Assembly: GCA_045633005.1 (NCBI GenBank)
Contig: JAZQXT010000075.1
Span: 29,283-93,282 of the forward strand
Direction: 5' to 3'
DNA length: 64,000 nt
Origin: CAG-390 sp045633005
Lineage (GTDB): Bacteria; Bacillota; Clostridia; Oscillospirales; CAG-272
Position 1 is the stretch's first letter, and every line of letters starts with the position of its first letter. Of the stretch, positions 40,157-50,500 are shown one piece after another. A program made the position numbers and the translations under genes. The notes under the pieces are model-generated. The model had not been told where the DNA came from. It worked only from the letters and a program-made list of their open reading frames with translations, and searched no databases.

Positions 40157-43100
40157 ATGACAACAAAATTCCAAAGAATCGTAGCTCTCTTCCTTGCCGT
40201 CTGCACCATGATGGGTTGCTTTATGCTTACAGCATATGCCACCGAGTCGTCATCGACGACAACGGGCAAGGGCTCCGTCACGAGTAACGCTATCGCAGAC
40301 GCAGAGGAGCTACTCGATGCTATCACCTATGCAGAGTATCTTGCTTTGTACGGTGATGACGCCATATATCCGGCGGGCACCGAAAGCATCGTTATCAATG
40401 GCGTTGACTATTATGCCGATAAGACTACGGCTGAAGTCAAGAAGGAAACCTTTGACGGCGTTGAGGGTCTGGTGACCCCCGAAAACGGCGAGGTTACTTG
40501 GAAGGTCAACGTTCCCAAGACGGGTAAGTATGCTATCAAGCTTACTTATTGGCCTGTTGAGGGTAAGCCCGCGGCTATTCAGCGCGAGTTTAAGATAAAC
40601 GGCGCCGTTCCCTTCGTTGAGGCTTACTACATCACTCTCTCAAGAGTATGGAAGAACGTCTACGACGAGGCAAACAAGCACACCATTGCAACGGGTGACG
40701 AGCGTTATTTCCAGGCGGACTTCCTCGGAAACGAGATCAGACCGACTATGGTGACCGCTCCCGAATGGTGCGAGTATTCGCTTAAGGATATCGACGGCTT
40801 CTATCAGGATAGCTTTGAGTTCCTTTTCAATGAAGGTGAGAATACCATTACCCTTGAGGGTATAAGCCAGGCTATGGCTATTTCCACCATCGAGCTCTAT
40901 CCTTACGAAGAGCCTATCTCTTACGATGAGTACATTAAAAAGTACGAGGGTCAGCCTAACGGCACGGGCAAGGTAAAGTTTGAGGCGGAGATTCCCTTTA
41001 AGCTCTCCACCAACACCGTATACCCCGTTGAGGACCGCACCTCTGCACTCACCAGCCCCGTAGATGCATCCTGCACTCTGCTTAACACCCTCGGCGGTGA
41101 GAAGTGGCAGACCTCTGGTCAGTGGATAAGCTATCAGTTTACCGTTGATGCCAGCGGAATGTACGAGATAACCTCGCGCTTCAGACAGGACATCAACGAC
41201 GGTATGTATTCCTCTCGCGTACTTTATCTGTACAGCGATGACAGCGTTGCTTCGGGCGACCTTGGATACTATAACGGCATTCCCTTCAGCGAGGCAAGAG
41301 AGCTTAGATTCAACTACTCCACGGATTGGCAGTCTGCTCCCCTTCAGTACGGCAAGACCGTAGTAAAGGAGAACGGCGAGTCCACCGTAGAGCTTTGCGA
41401 CACTAAATATTACTTTAAGGAAGGCGTTACCTACACCATGAAGCTTGAGGTATCCCTCGGCTCGATGGGTGAGGTCATAAGCGAGATCGAAAACTCCCTT
41501 ACCATAATCAACAATGCTTACCTTAACATAATAAGACTTACCGGTTCTAACCCTGACGAGTATCGTGACTATTATTTCAGCGAGATAATGCCCGATACCA
41601 TCATCAATATCATTCTTCAGGGCGAGAAGCTCAAGGCTATCGCAGATCAGCTCGCATCTCTTTCGGGCGAGACGGGATCTAACGTTGCTACTCTTCAGAA
41701 GATCGCACGTCTGCTTGAGAGAATGGGCTCCGACGAGGACGAGATAGCAAAGAACCTTGAGACCCTCAAGACCTATATCGGTACTCTCGGTACTTGGCTC
41801 AGCGACGCTAAGAGCCAGCCCCTCCAGCTCGACTACATCGTTATCCAGAGCGCAGAAGAGGAGCTTCCCGAGGGCGAGGCAGGCTTCTTTGCAGCACTTT
41901 GGCACGAGCTTAAGAGCTTCTTCTGGAGCTTCTTCCGCGATTACAACAATATGGGTGCATCCGAGGAGACTATCTCGGGTAACGAGACCATCGAGGTCTG
42001 GATCGCAACCGGACGTGACCAGAGCCAGGTTCTCCGTAACCTTGTAAACAACGACTTTACTCCCACTACGGGCATTCCCGTTAACCTCAAGCTCGTTGCG
42101 GCGAATACGCTTCTGCCTTCTATCTTGGCAGGAAGCGGACCTGATTCTTACCTCGGACTCAGTGATAACGACGTTATCAACTACGCTATCCGTGGTGCAC
42201 TCGCTCCCATCGAGAATTACGAGGGCTTTAACGAGGTCTCAACAACGCAGTTTAACGAGGCTGCAATGATGGTTCTTGGTATCGCAGACGCAAACGAGGT
42301 CATGCACTACTACGGACTTCCCGAGACGCAGACCTTCCCGATGATGTTCATCCGTACCGACATTCTTGCAAATCTCGGTATTGAAAAGCTTGATACTTGG
42401 GGAGACCTTCTCTCTGCGGCTACCGTTCTCAGCCAGAACAATATGACCATCGGTCTTTCCAACGACTATAAGATATTCCTCTATCAGATGGGCAGTGAGC
42501 TTTTTGCTGATAACGGAATGAGAGTCAACCTCGACTCCAACCTCGCACTTGATTCCTTTGAGACCATGTGCGATATGTTCACACAGTACTCCTTCCCCTA
42601 TAAATTCGACTTTGCAAACCGCTTCCGTACGGGTGAGATGCCCATAGGTATCTCGGCGTATAACGCAACGTACAACCAGCTCATCGTATTTGCTACCGAG
42701 CTTCGCGGACTTTGGGAATTCGTTCCGCTGCCCGGTTATGAGTACGTTGATGAAAACGGCGAGACCAAGATCAACAACTGTTCCGTTTCTACGGTAACCG
42801 CAACCGTTCTTATCAACAACGACGGCGCAAATGCAGAGACGCTTCACAAGAACGCTTGGGAGTTTATGAAGTGGTATTCGGGCGCTGAGTGTCAGATCAA
42901 CTACTCCAACGAGATGGTTGCTATCCTCGGTGACTCCGCAAAGCACGCTACCGCAAACGTTACCGCGCTCGATTCGATGCCTTGGACCAACAAGGAATAT
43001 ACGAATCTCAGCGCTCAGTTTAAGAACCTTGCTTCTATTCCTAACTACCCCGGTACTTACATCATTCAGCGTTACACTCAGTTCTCGTTCCTGTCTGCGT

Positions 43101-43564
43101 ATAACGACAAGCTCGATCCCACTGATGACCTTCTCGGATATATTCCCGTTATAAATAAGGAAATATCTCGAAAGAGAGCAGAGTTCGGACTTGAGACCCT
43201 TGAGGTCGGTGAGACGCTGGCAAGCAAGCGTCAGTTTATGATACTTGCCGCACTCGGCGCACTCGACGGACACGGACTTACGAGCGCGGAGGAGGAAAGA
43301 TATACTTCTCTCGTTACCGTTCTCAGCGACGCGGACAAGACGACCTACGCCGCAGAGATAGAGGCACTTAAGAAGGCACTTTCGGATATTCCTTCGTACA
43401 GAGCTTATTGTGAGGACGTTTACATCGATGCCCTCAGAGCGGCGGGCGATGCTCTTGAAGCAGCAAACGCCGAGCTGTTCGGAAACATCTGCAAGTACAT
43501 CGATGCTTGCGCTGACGCGCTTAAGTCATATCAGGCATCTTACCCTGCTCCCAAAAAGGGATAA
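40157..43564 (+). CDS. Very large secreted substrate-binding protein with carbohydrate-binding-like N-terminal domains
   Basis: 1135 residues, more than twice a normal solute-binding protein. A signal peptide (about 1-28) ends in a good type I cleavage site, AYA-TE; a Cys at MMGC makes a lipoprotein possible but less likely. Residues about 85-265 and 270-560 look like two beta-sandwich, CBM6/35-like domains (WKVNVPKTGKYAIKLTYWP; WISYQFTVDASGMYEITSRF), the second holding a helical insert. From about 610 (ETIEVWIATGRDQSQVLRNL) to 1020 a complete family 1 extracellular solute-binding domain follows, with SILAGSGPDSYLG and WGDLLSAATVL. A helical tail of about 110 residues ends the protein. First gene of the cluster, with AGGAGGAG before the ATG. 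Ligand presumably a polysaccharide or oligosaccharide. Confidence 0.85.
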   Translation: MTTKFQRIVALFLAVCTMMGCFMLTAYATESSSTTTGKGSVTSNAIADAEELLDAITYAEYLALYGDDAIYPAGTESIVINGVDYYADKTTAEVKKETFDGVEGLVTPENGEVTWKVNVPKTGKYAIKLTYWPVEGKPAAIQREFKINGAVPFVEAYYITLSRVWKNVYDEANKHTIATGDERYFQADFLGNEIRPTMVTAPEWCEYSLKDIDGFYQDSFEFLFNEGENTITLEGISQAMAISTIELYPYEEPISYDEYIKKYEGQPNGTGKVKFEAEIPFKLSTNTVYPVEDRTSALTSPVDASCTLLNTLGGEKWQTSGQWISYQFTVDASGMYEITSRFRQDINDGMYSSRVLYLYSDDSVASGDLGYYNGIPFSEARELRFNYSTDWQSAPLQYGKTVVKENGESTVELCDTKYYFKEGVTYTMKLEVSLGSMGEVISEIENSLTIINNAYLNIIRLTGSNPDEYRDYYFSEIMPDTIINIILQGEKLKAIADQLASLSGETGSNVATLQKIARLLERMGSDEDEIAKNLETLKTYIGTLGTWLSDAKSQPLQLDYIVIQSAEEELPEGEAGFFAALWHELKSFFWSFFRDYNNMGASEETISGNETIEVWIATGRDQSQVLRNLVNNDFTPTTGIPVNLKLVAANTLLPSILAGSGPDSYLGLSDNDVINYAIRGALAPIENYEGFNEVSTTQFNEAAMMVLGIADANEVMHYYGLPETQTFPMMFIRTDILANLGIEKLDTWGDLLSAATVLSQNNMTIGLSNDYKIFLYQMGSELFADNGMRVNLDSNLALDSFETMCDMFTQYSFPYKFDFANRFRTGEMPIGISAYNATYNQLIVFATELRGLWEFVPLPGYEYVDENGETKINNCSVSTVTATVLINNDGANAETLHKNAWEFMKWYSGAECQINYSNEMVAILGDSAKHATANVTALDSMPWTNKEYTNLSAQFKNLASIPNYPGTYIIQRYTQFSFLSAYNDKLDPTDDLLGYIPVINKEISRKRAEFGLETLEVGETLASKRQFMILAALGALDGHGLTSAEEERYTSLVTVLSDADKTTYAAEIEALKKALSDIPSYRAYCEDVYIDALRAAGDALEAANAELFGNICKYIDACADALKSYQASYPAPKKG

Positions 43565-43603
43565 AGCATTGGATCTAAAATCAACGTAAGGAGAAACAAG
43601 TAC

Positions 43604-44551
43604 ATGTCAAGTAACACAGCAACAAAAAAGGCTGTATCCAGAAAAGATATGTCGCGCTGGCAGTGGACATGGAAAGAGATGAAGCGCAACTGGGTAGCGT
43701 ACGTTATGATCGCTCCCTTCTGCATAGTCTTCACGCTCTTCACCGTGGCACCGGTTGTGGTCTCGCTTTTGATAAGCTTTACTGACTTTAACCTGATGCA
43801 GATCCCTAACATCGTGTGGCTGGATAACTACATTCGCCTTTTCCTTGATGACGATCTTTTCCTGACTGCCATCAAAAACACATTCATCTTCGCCGTGATC
43901 GTCGGTCCCGCTTCCTATTTGATGTCTCTTATGGTTGCGTGGTTCATCAACGAGCTTAGCCCCAAGATCCGTGCGATCGTAACCCTTATATTCTACGCTC
44001 CCTCCATTTCGGGTCAGGTATACCTTATTTGGGGTACGCTTTTCTCCAGTGACTCATACGGCTGGGTAAACGCAACGCTCCTTGACCTTAACCTTATAAG
44101 TGAGGAAATAGCGTGGTTTGAAAACGCATCTTACATTATGCCGCTTTGTATCGTGGTTGCCCTTTGGACCTCGCTTGGAACCTCGTTCCTTAGCTTTATT
44201 GCAGGTCTTCAGGGTATTGACCGTTCAATGTACGAGGCGGGCGCGGTTGACGGTATCCGCAACCGTTGGCAGGAGCTTTGGTACATAACCCTGCCTTCCA
44301 TGAAGCCGCAGCTGATGTTCGGTGCGGTCATGTCCATCACCAGCTCCTTCGGCTTCGGCGGAGTCGTTACCTCGCTCTGCGGATTCCCCTCCACCGACTA
44401 TGCCGCATGGACCATTACTCACCACCTCGACGACTACGGAGGACAGCGTTTTGAGGTTGGATATTCTTCGGCAATAGCAGTTGTGCTTTTTGCCATCATG
44501 ATCGGAGCCAACGGCTTGGTCAAGAAAGTCTTGTCAAAGGTAGGACAGTGA
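43604..44551 (+). CDS. ABC transporter permease, LplB/UgpA type (first pair)
   Basis: Inner-membrane subunit of a carbohydrate importer of the CUT1 group. 315 residues with about six membrane segments after a basic cytoplasmic start (KEMKRNWVAYVMIAPFCIVF). The ATPase-contact EAA loop is clear: MYEAGAVDGIRNRWQELWYITLP. It starts 39 bp after the binding-protein gene with AAGGAG upstream, and its stop lies one base before the second permease start. Partner: the permease at 44553. The ATPase that should dock on the EAA loop is not encoded nearby. Confidence 0.92.
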   Translation: MSSNTATKKAVSRKDMSRWQWTWKEMKRNWVAYVMIAPFCIVFTLFTVAPVVVSLLISFTDFNLMQIPNIVWLDNYIRLFLDDDLFLTAIKNTFIFAVIVGPASYLMSLMVAWFINELSPKIRAIVTLIFYAPSISGQVYLIWGTLFSSDSYGWVNATLLDLNLISEEIAWFENASYIMPLCIVVALWTSLGTSFLSFIAGLQGIDRSMYEAGAVDGIRNRWQELWYITLPSMKPQLMFGAVMSITSSFGFGGVVTSLCGFPSTDYAAWTITHHLDDYGGQRFEVGYSSAIAVVLFAIMIGANGLVKKVLSKVGQ

Positions 44552-44552
44552 T

Positions 44553-45428
44553 ATGGCAAAGAAATTAAGAACCAGAAAGCATAAAGTCGTTCTTAACCGT
44601 TCAGCCGGTGGCGACGCAGGTATCACTTTCATCCTTTTCATTCTCGGCATATTTATGTTCCTCCCTATGTTTTACGTTATCATGCAGTCTCTCAAGCCTC
44701 TTGATGAGCTCTGGATGTTCCCGCCGAGATTTACCGTTTCCAACCCCACGTTCTCCAACTTCGGTGATCTGTTCACCCTTATGAACACCTCTTGGGTACC
44801 CTTCTCACGTTACATATTCAACACCGTATTCGTGGCTGTAACGGGTACTATAGGAAACCTGTTCTTCGGCTCTCTTGCCGCATACGCACTCGCAAAGATC
44901 GCGTTCCCCGGCGGAAAGACGATATTCAAAACGATCCGTATGTCGCTGATGTTCCATCAGACCGTTACGCAGATCACGAACTTCATCATCATGAGTGCTC
45001 TCGGCATGCTTGATACCCAGTGGGCTATCATCATTCCCGCATGGGGCTCTACTCTCGGTCTTTACCTGATGAAGCAGTTTATGGAGACCAACGTTCCCAA
45101 CACCGTTCTTGAGTCTTCAAGACTTGACGGTGCGAGCGAGCTTAAGACCTTCTGGGTCATCGCAATGCCTATGGTTAAGCCCGGTTGGCTTACTCTTATC
45201 GTTTACTGTTTCCAGAACCTTTGGAACTCCGGCTCCTCGATCTACATTCACTCCGAGCAGCTCAAGTCATTCAACTACGCGATCGGTCAGATCACCGCGG
45301 GCGGTATCAAGCGTGCGGGTGCATCTGCGGCTGCAACCGTTGTAATGATGATGGTTCCTATCATGGTATTCGTTATCACCCAGTCGAACATCATCGAAAC
45401 GATGGGTTCGAGTGGTATGAAGGACTAA
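44553..45428 (+). CDS. ABC transporter permease, LplC/UgpE type (first pair)
   Basis: Second membrane subunit of the first importer. 291 residues, six membrane segments. The EAA loop reads LESSRLDGASELKTFWVIAMPMVKPGW, as in UgpE/MalG-like subunits. Starts one base after the previous stop (TGATATG), so translational coupling is certain enough to expect equal amounts. Together with the 43604 product it forms the heterodimeric channel that would receive ligand from the large binding protein. Confidence 0.92.
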   Translation: MAKKLRTRKHKVVLNRSAGGDAGITFILFILGIFMFLPMFYVIMQSLKPLDELWMFPPRFTVSNPTFSNFGDLFTLMNTSWVPFSRYIFNTVFVAVTGTIGNLFFGSLAAYALAKIAFPGGKTIFKTIRMSLMFHQTVTQITNFIIMSALGMLDTQWAIIIPAWGSTLGLYLMKQFMETNVPNTVLESSRLDGASELKTFWVIAMPMVKPGWLTLIVYCFQNLWNSGSSIYIHSEQLKSFNYAIGQITAGGIKRAGASAAATVVMMMVPIMVFVITQSNIIETMGSSGMKD

Positions 45429-45440
45429 GGAGGTTGTGTA

Positions 45441-47579
45441 ATGAAGAGATTTATTAGCATTATCGCCTTGGTTTTCGCGCTTGTTATGATTTTTGCAGTT
45501 CCTGCAAGTGCATTCAAGCCCTATCAGACCTATACCTACTCGATCGACGGCTTTGCGCTCCACTCTCCCGATGCGTATACTCCCGTAAGAACGGTAGATT
45601 CCGCGTATATGGGACTTGAAGTACCCTTTGACGAGCCCCGTGATATCGTTGTCGATGAAAGCGATAACGTTTATCTCGTTGACTCAAAGAACGACAGAGT
45701 TGTAGTTCTCGATAAGTACTTCAAATTCAAATTCGACGTAGATACCTTCGTAAACGAGCAGGGAGTTGACGACTGCCTGAACAATCCTAACGGCGTGTTC
45801 GTAAAGAACGGCGTTATGTACGTTTGCGATACCGACAACGCTCGTATCGTTACCTTTGACACTAACGGTAATTTCCTTCGCATCATAGCAGAGCCCGAAA
45901 GCTCCCTCTTTGACGAAGGCTCGGCTTATATGCCCATTGCCGTTGCGGTTGACGATTACGGCAAGCTCTACGTAGTATCTATGTCCAACTACGAGGGCGT
46001 CATCGTTATGGACTACGACGGCGAGTTCATCTGCTTCGTAGGCGCTCAGAAGGTTTCTCTTACCGCTTGGGAAAAGATCTGGAGAATGTTCCAGACCGAC
46101 GAGCAGAGAGAGCTCAGCGAAGCAAACATTTCTACAACTTATAATAATATCACAATTGATGCGGACGGCTTCATTTATATCACCACCGACGGTATAGACG
46201 AGGACGACCAGTATAGCGCTATGACGGGTAAGGATAAGTCGGGCGACTTTGCTCCCGTTAAGAAGCTCAACCCCGCAGGCGACGAGGTCATGGCGAGAAA
46301 CGGCTTCTGGCCTCCCTCCGGAGAGCTTGATATATCCCTTACCACCGCAGACGGCTCGACGGCAGTTGGTGCTTCGAAGATCGTTGACGTAGCGGTAGGA
46401 CCCGAGAAGACTTGGTCCATCATCGACGAGAAGAGAAGTAAGATATTCACCTACGACGAGCAGGGTAACCTCTTGTTCGCATTCGGTGATTTCGGCTCAC
46501 AGCTCGGAAACCTTGAGAACATCGAGGGTATATGCTACATGAGCGACGGAATGCTTCTCGTTCTTGACAAAATACTTGATAATATCACCGTTTACCAGAG
46601 AACGGAATACGGCGATATCATTATTCAGGCTCTCGCAAATCAGAACTCCCGTCAGTACGACAGAGCTATTGACGACTGGTTTGAGATCCTTAAGAGAAAC
46701 TCCAACTTCGACGCCGCTTATATAGGAATCGGTGATGCGTACTACCGTAACGGTGAGTATGAGCTTGCACAGGATTACTACAAGGCAGCGTACGATACTG
46801 AGGGTTGGTCCAAGGCATACGCCGAGATCCGTAAGGAATGGATCGGTAAGTACGTATGGACTGTTCCGATCTTCATAGTTGCAGTAGTTCTCATCGTTTC
46901 CAAGCTGTTCAAGAAGGCGGCTAAGGTCAACAAGCACGCGGCTACCGCAGGCGGCAAGCGTACCTTCGTTGAGGAGCTCGTTTACGGCTTCCACCTTATC
47001 TTCCACCCATTCGACGGCTTCTGGGATCTGAAGCACGAAAAACGCGGTTCTCTCCGCGCCGCGCTGGTTTATCTGGTAGTTACGGTATTCGTATTCTTCT
47101 ATCAGGCTATCGGCTCGGGTTACCTTGTAAATCCCTATGAGAACCAGTCCTCGGTATTCGTCCACATTCTCGGAGTTCTTCTCCCCATAATGCTTTGGGT
47201 AATATCCAACTGGTGTCTTACCACTCTGTTTGAGGGTGAGGGAAGCCTTAAGGACATCTTTATTGCGTGCTGCTATGCACTGCTTCCCATAGTTCTCATC
47301 TTCATCCCCACTACTATCGCTTCTAACTTCGTACTTCTTGAGGAGCTTGATCTTGTCAACGTTCTCAACTCGTTTGCGTTCATTTGGGCAGGACTCTTGA
47401 TCTTCTCGGGTATGATGATAACTCACGACTACACCGTGAGCAAAAACTTCGTTACCGTGCTTGGTACGCTTATAGCTATGGTATTTGTAATGTTCGTTGC
47501 TATTCTGTTTACAACTCTCGTTGCAAAGATCGTAAGCTTTATTGCCAACATCGTTACCGAGATCGGCTATCGCTTATAA
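45441..47579 (+). CDS. NHL-propeller/TPR/Yip1 membrane protein
   Basis: 712 residues with an unusual order of parts. A signal peptide (1-24, ending PASAF) is followed by an extracellular NHL-type beta-propeller, about 45-395, with repeats such as PRDIVVDESDNVYLVDSKNDRVVVLD and PNGVFVKNGVMYVCDTDNARIV. A TPR pair follows (about 400-460; AIDDWFEILKRNSNFDAAYIGIGDAYYRNGEYELAQDYY). A membrane segment (about 475-492) leads to a cytoplasmic linker and then a Yip1 domain of five or six membrane segments (about 515-712; GFHLIFHPFDGFWDLKHE). It sits between the two permease pairs, 12 bp after the first. I infer a membrane-anchored docking or assembly factor. No catalytic residues are evident. Confidence 0.85.
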   Translation: MKRFISIIALVFALVMIFAVPASAFKPYQTYTYSIDGFALHSPDAYTPVRTVDSAYMGLEVPFDEPRDIVVDESDNVYLVDSKNDRVVVLDKYFKFKFDVDTFVNEQGVDDCLNNPNGVFVKNGVMYVCDTDNARIVTFDTNGNFLRIIAEPESSLFDEGSAYMPIAVAVDDYGKLYVVSMSNYEGVIVMDYDGEFICFVGAQKVSLTAWEKIWRMFQTDEQRELSEANISTTYNNITIDADGFIYITTDGIDEDDQYSAMTGKDKSGDFAPVKKLNPAGDEVMARNGFWPPSGELDISLTTADGSTAVGASKIVDVAVGPEKTWSIIDEKRSKIFTYDEQGNLLFAFGDFGSQLGNLENIEGICYMSDGMLLVLDKILDNITVYQRTEYGDIIIQALANQNSRQYDRAIDDWFEILKRNSNFDAAYIGIGDAYYRNGEYELAQDYYKAAYDTEGWSKAYAEIRKEWIGKYVWTVPIFIVAVVLIVSKLFKKAAKVNKHAATAGGKRTFVEELVYGFHLIFHPFDGFWDLKHEKRGSLRAALVYLVVTVFVFFYQAIGSGYLVNPYENQSSVFVHILGVLLPIMLWVISNWCLTTLFEGEGSLKDIFIACCYALLPIVLIFIPTTIASNFVLLEELDLVNVLNSFAFIWAGLLIFSGMMITHDYTVSKNFVTVLGTLIAMVFVMFVAILFTTLVAKIVSFIANIVTEIGYRL

Positions 47580-47596
47580 CGGCAGGAGGATAAAAA

Positions 47597-50500
47597 ATGA
47601 ATAAGATGAATAGAATTATTGCATTGATTCTGACTGTCGTAATGCTTATCGGAACTCTTATGCTTGAAGTCGGAGCGGCTACCGCTGTCGATATCATCTA
47701 TGAAGAGGATGAGAACGGCAAGGCTACCGATATTATCGATTACGAGAAAACGGTTGCTCAGTACCTCACGCTTGAGTTCGAAACACCTCAGCAGAAGCTT
47801 GCTACCATGACTAAGATGGTAGAGAGAGACGGATATCAGCTTTGGGTCGATGATTTTACGGGCGAAGTTGCTACCGTAAACGTTGAAACGGGCGAGATCC
47901 TTTTCTCCAACCCCTACGACGTAGCTACCACCGGTACTACGGCGACGAGAGCTGAGATCATGTCTCAGATCATCGTTACCTATATGGATAACGATGCTAA
48001 GAAGAAGATGAACAGCTTCGTTGATGCCGCACAGCGCGGACAGATCACCGTAAAGCATATCAAGAACGGTGTCAGAGTTGAGTACAGCATCGGTCGTGAG
48101 GACGCGAGAATGCTCGTTCCCAGACTTATCGAGAAGGAAAGATTCGAGACCAAGATACTTGATCCCTTTGCGGCTGAGATAAATGCAGTTTCCGAAGAGC
48201 AGGGACTTCCCGTCAAGGAGTGGAGAGATTACCACTACGATCTTACCCTCCGCGATAAGATAAGACAGGAATCTAAGAACCAGCTCTGGCATAACTTCAA
48301 TATGCTCAGAAACTTCTACACTTACCATGAAATGGGCTCTACGGGCGGTGACCAGCACGTTTCCAAGGTAATAAACTCCATGGGCGTTTACTACTTTGAG
48401 ACCAACACCAACCTCACCCAGCTCAGCAAGGTAGAGAACCTTATTAAGACCTACGTTCCTTCCTACACCTACGAGGATCTTGAGGCTGACCATACCAAGA
48501 CTCAGTACGTAAGCGCAGACCTCATTCCTCCCGTATTCAAGATGGCTCTTGAGTATACTCTTGACAAGTGGGGCGTCAGCGTTTGCATGCCTGCAAACGG
48601 ACTTCGCTTCAACGAGTCCATCTACCAGCTTGAGAACATCAGCGTTCTTCCTTATATGGGAGCTGGCGCAAACTACGTAGGCGATGATAAGACTGACGTT
48701 ATCACAGGCTACAACTTCTTCCCCGATGGCTCAGGAACGCTCTTCCGTCACGAGGACCTTGCAGGTAGCGTTGCTACCGCCGTTTCGGGTAAGGTATACG
48801 GTCAGGATTACGCATACAACACCATTATCGGTTCACATCAGGAAATTATCAGATACCCCGTATTCGGTATAGTTTCCAACGATGCCTACTATAACAGAAC
48901 CTACGAGGAGCAGCTCGTTGAAAAGCCCGTTCTTGATGAAGAGGGCAACGAGAAGAAGGATGAAAACGGAAACGTTATCACCGAGCAGGTTAAGGAAATG
49001 GTAGAGGTCGGCTCCGAAAGAGTTGATCAGGACCGCGGCTTCGTTGCTATCATTGAAGAGGGTGACGCACTTGCCGAGCTTTCCACGTATCACGCAGGAT
49101 CGCTTTCCAAGTACAACGCCGTAAATATGCTCTTCAGCCCCAGACCTAAGGATACCTACAACCTTGCAAACGCTATCTCCGTTGGTGCAAATGCATCTTG
49201 GACCGTAGTTTCCTCCCGTAAGTACACGGGCAACTACACCATCCGTTACATTATGCTTACCGACGATGCTACCGCAAAGTCAAAGGGAATAACCGACTAC
49301 TATGAAACCAGCTGGATGGGTATGGCAGAGGCTTACCGCGATTATCTCTACGAAGCAGGTAATCTCGACGCCCTTGATGCAAACGAGATCAAGGAAGATA
49401 TCCCCGTATACATCCAGACGTTCGGTGCTCTCGAGACTATCGAGAAGTACCTTTCCATCCCCGTAAACGTAATGACTCCTCTCACCTCGTTTGAGGATAT
49501 CAAGACCATGCATAGCGAGCTCGCCGCTGAGGGCGTATCGAACGTTAAGTTCAAGCTTACGGGTTATGCAAACGGCGGTATGTATTCAAGCATGCCCTCC
49601 GATCTTGATTGGGAGAGTGCAGTAGGTGGCAAGGACGGATACGAAGAGCTTCTGGCTTATGCAAATGCAAACGGCTTTGAGCTGTTCCCCGACTTCAACT
49701 TCGCTTACGTAAGATCGATGGAGGACTCCATCTTTGATAGCTTCGTGTTCAGCAAGCACCTCGTTAAGTCCATTAACGATACGTATATGTCCAAGAGATA
49801 TTACAGCGCAACGAGACAGACCTACATCGGTCGTTTTGAGCTTGCCGTATCTCCCGCATATTACGCAAACTTCTATGAAGAGCTTGCCGCAAATCTTCTT
49901 GAATCCTATGCAGACGGAATGCCCACCGCGATCTCGGTAGGCACTCTCGGAACGGAGCTTAACTCCGACTTTGACGAGGATGAGCCTTACAACCGTGAGG
50001 ACTCCAAGTCTCAGACCGTCTCTATCTTTGAGAAGATCGACAAGGACTTCAATTCCGTAATGACCGACGGAGCAAACGTTTATACTTGGAAGTACATCGA
50101 CCATATCGTAAACGTATCTCTCGACTCCAGCCGTTACATCAAGTCAAGCGCAGCCGTACCCTTTATCGGTGTTGTTCTTCACGGTAGCAGACAGTTCGCA
50201 GGAACTCCTCTTAATATGGAAGGAAACATCGGCTATAGCTTCTTGAAGGCTATTGAAAACGGTGCAAGCCTTAACTTCACTCTTTGCTATCAGAACTATG
50301 ATGAGTTCAAGGAGTATATGGACCTTAGCGAATACTATTCCGTACGTTACGACATCCTTAAGAGCGAGGTAGTTGAGTACTACACGCTTCTCAACAGCCT
50401 TACCAAGGATCTTCAGCTTTCCAAGATAGTAGCTCACGAATTCCTTATCGGCGAACGTGTTCCCGATGAGGATGAGAAGGCTGCTGACGAGGAACAGGCT

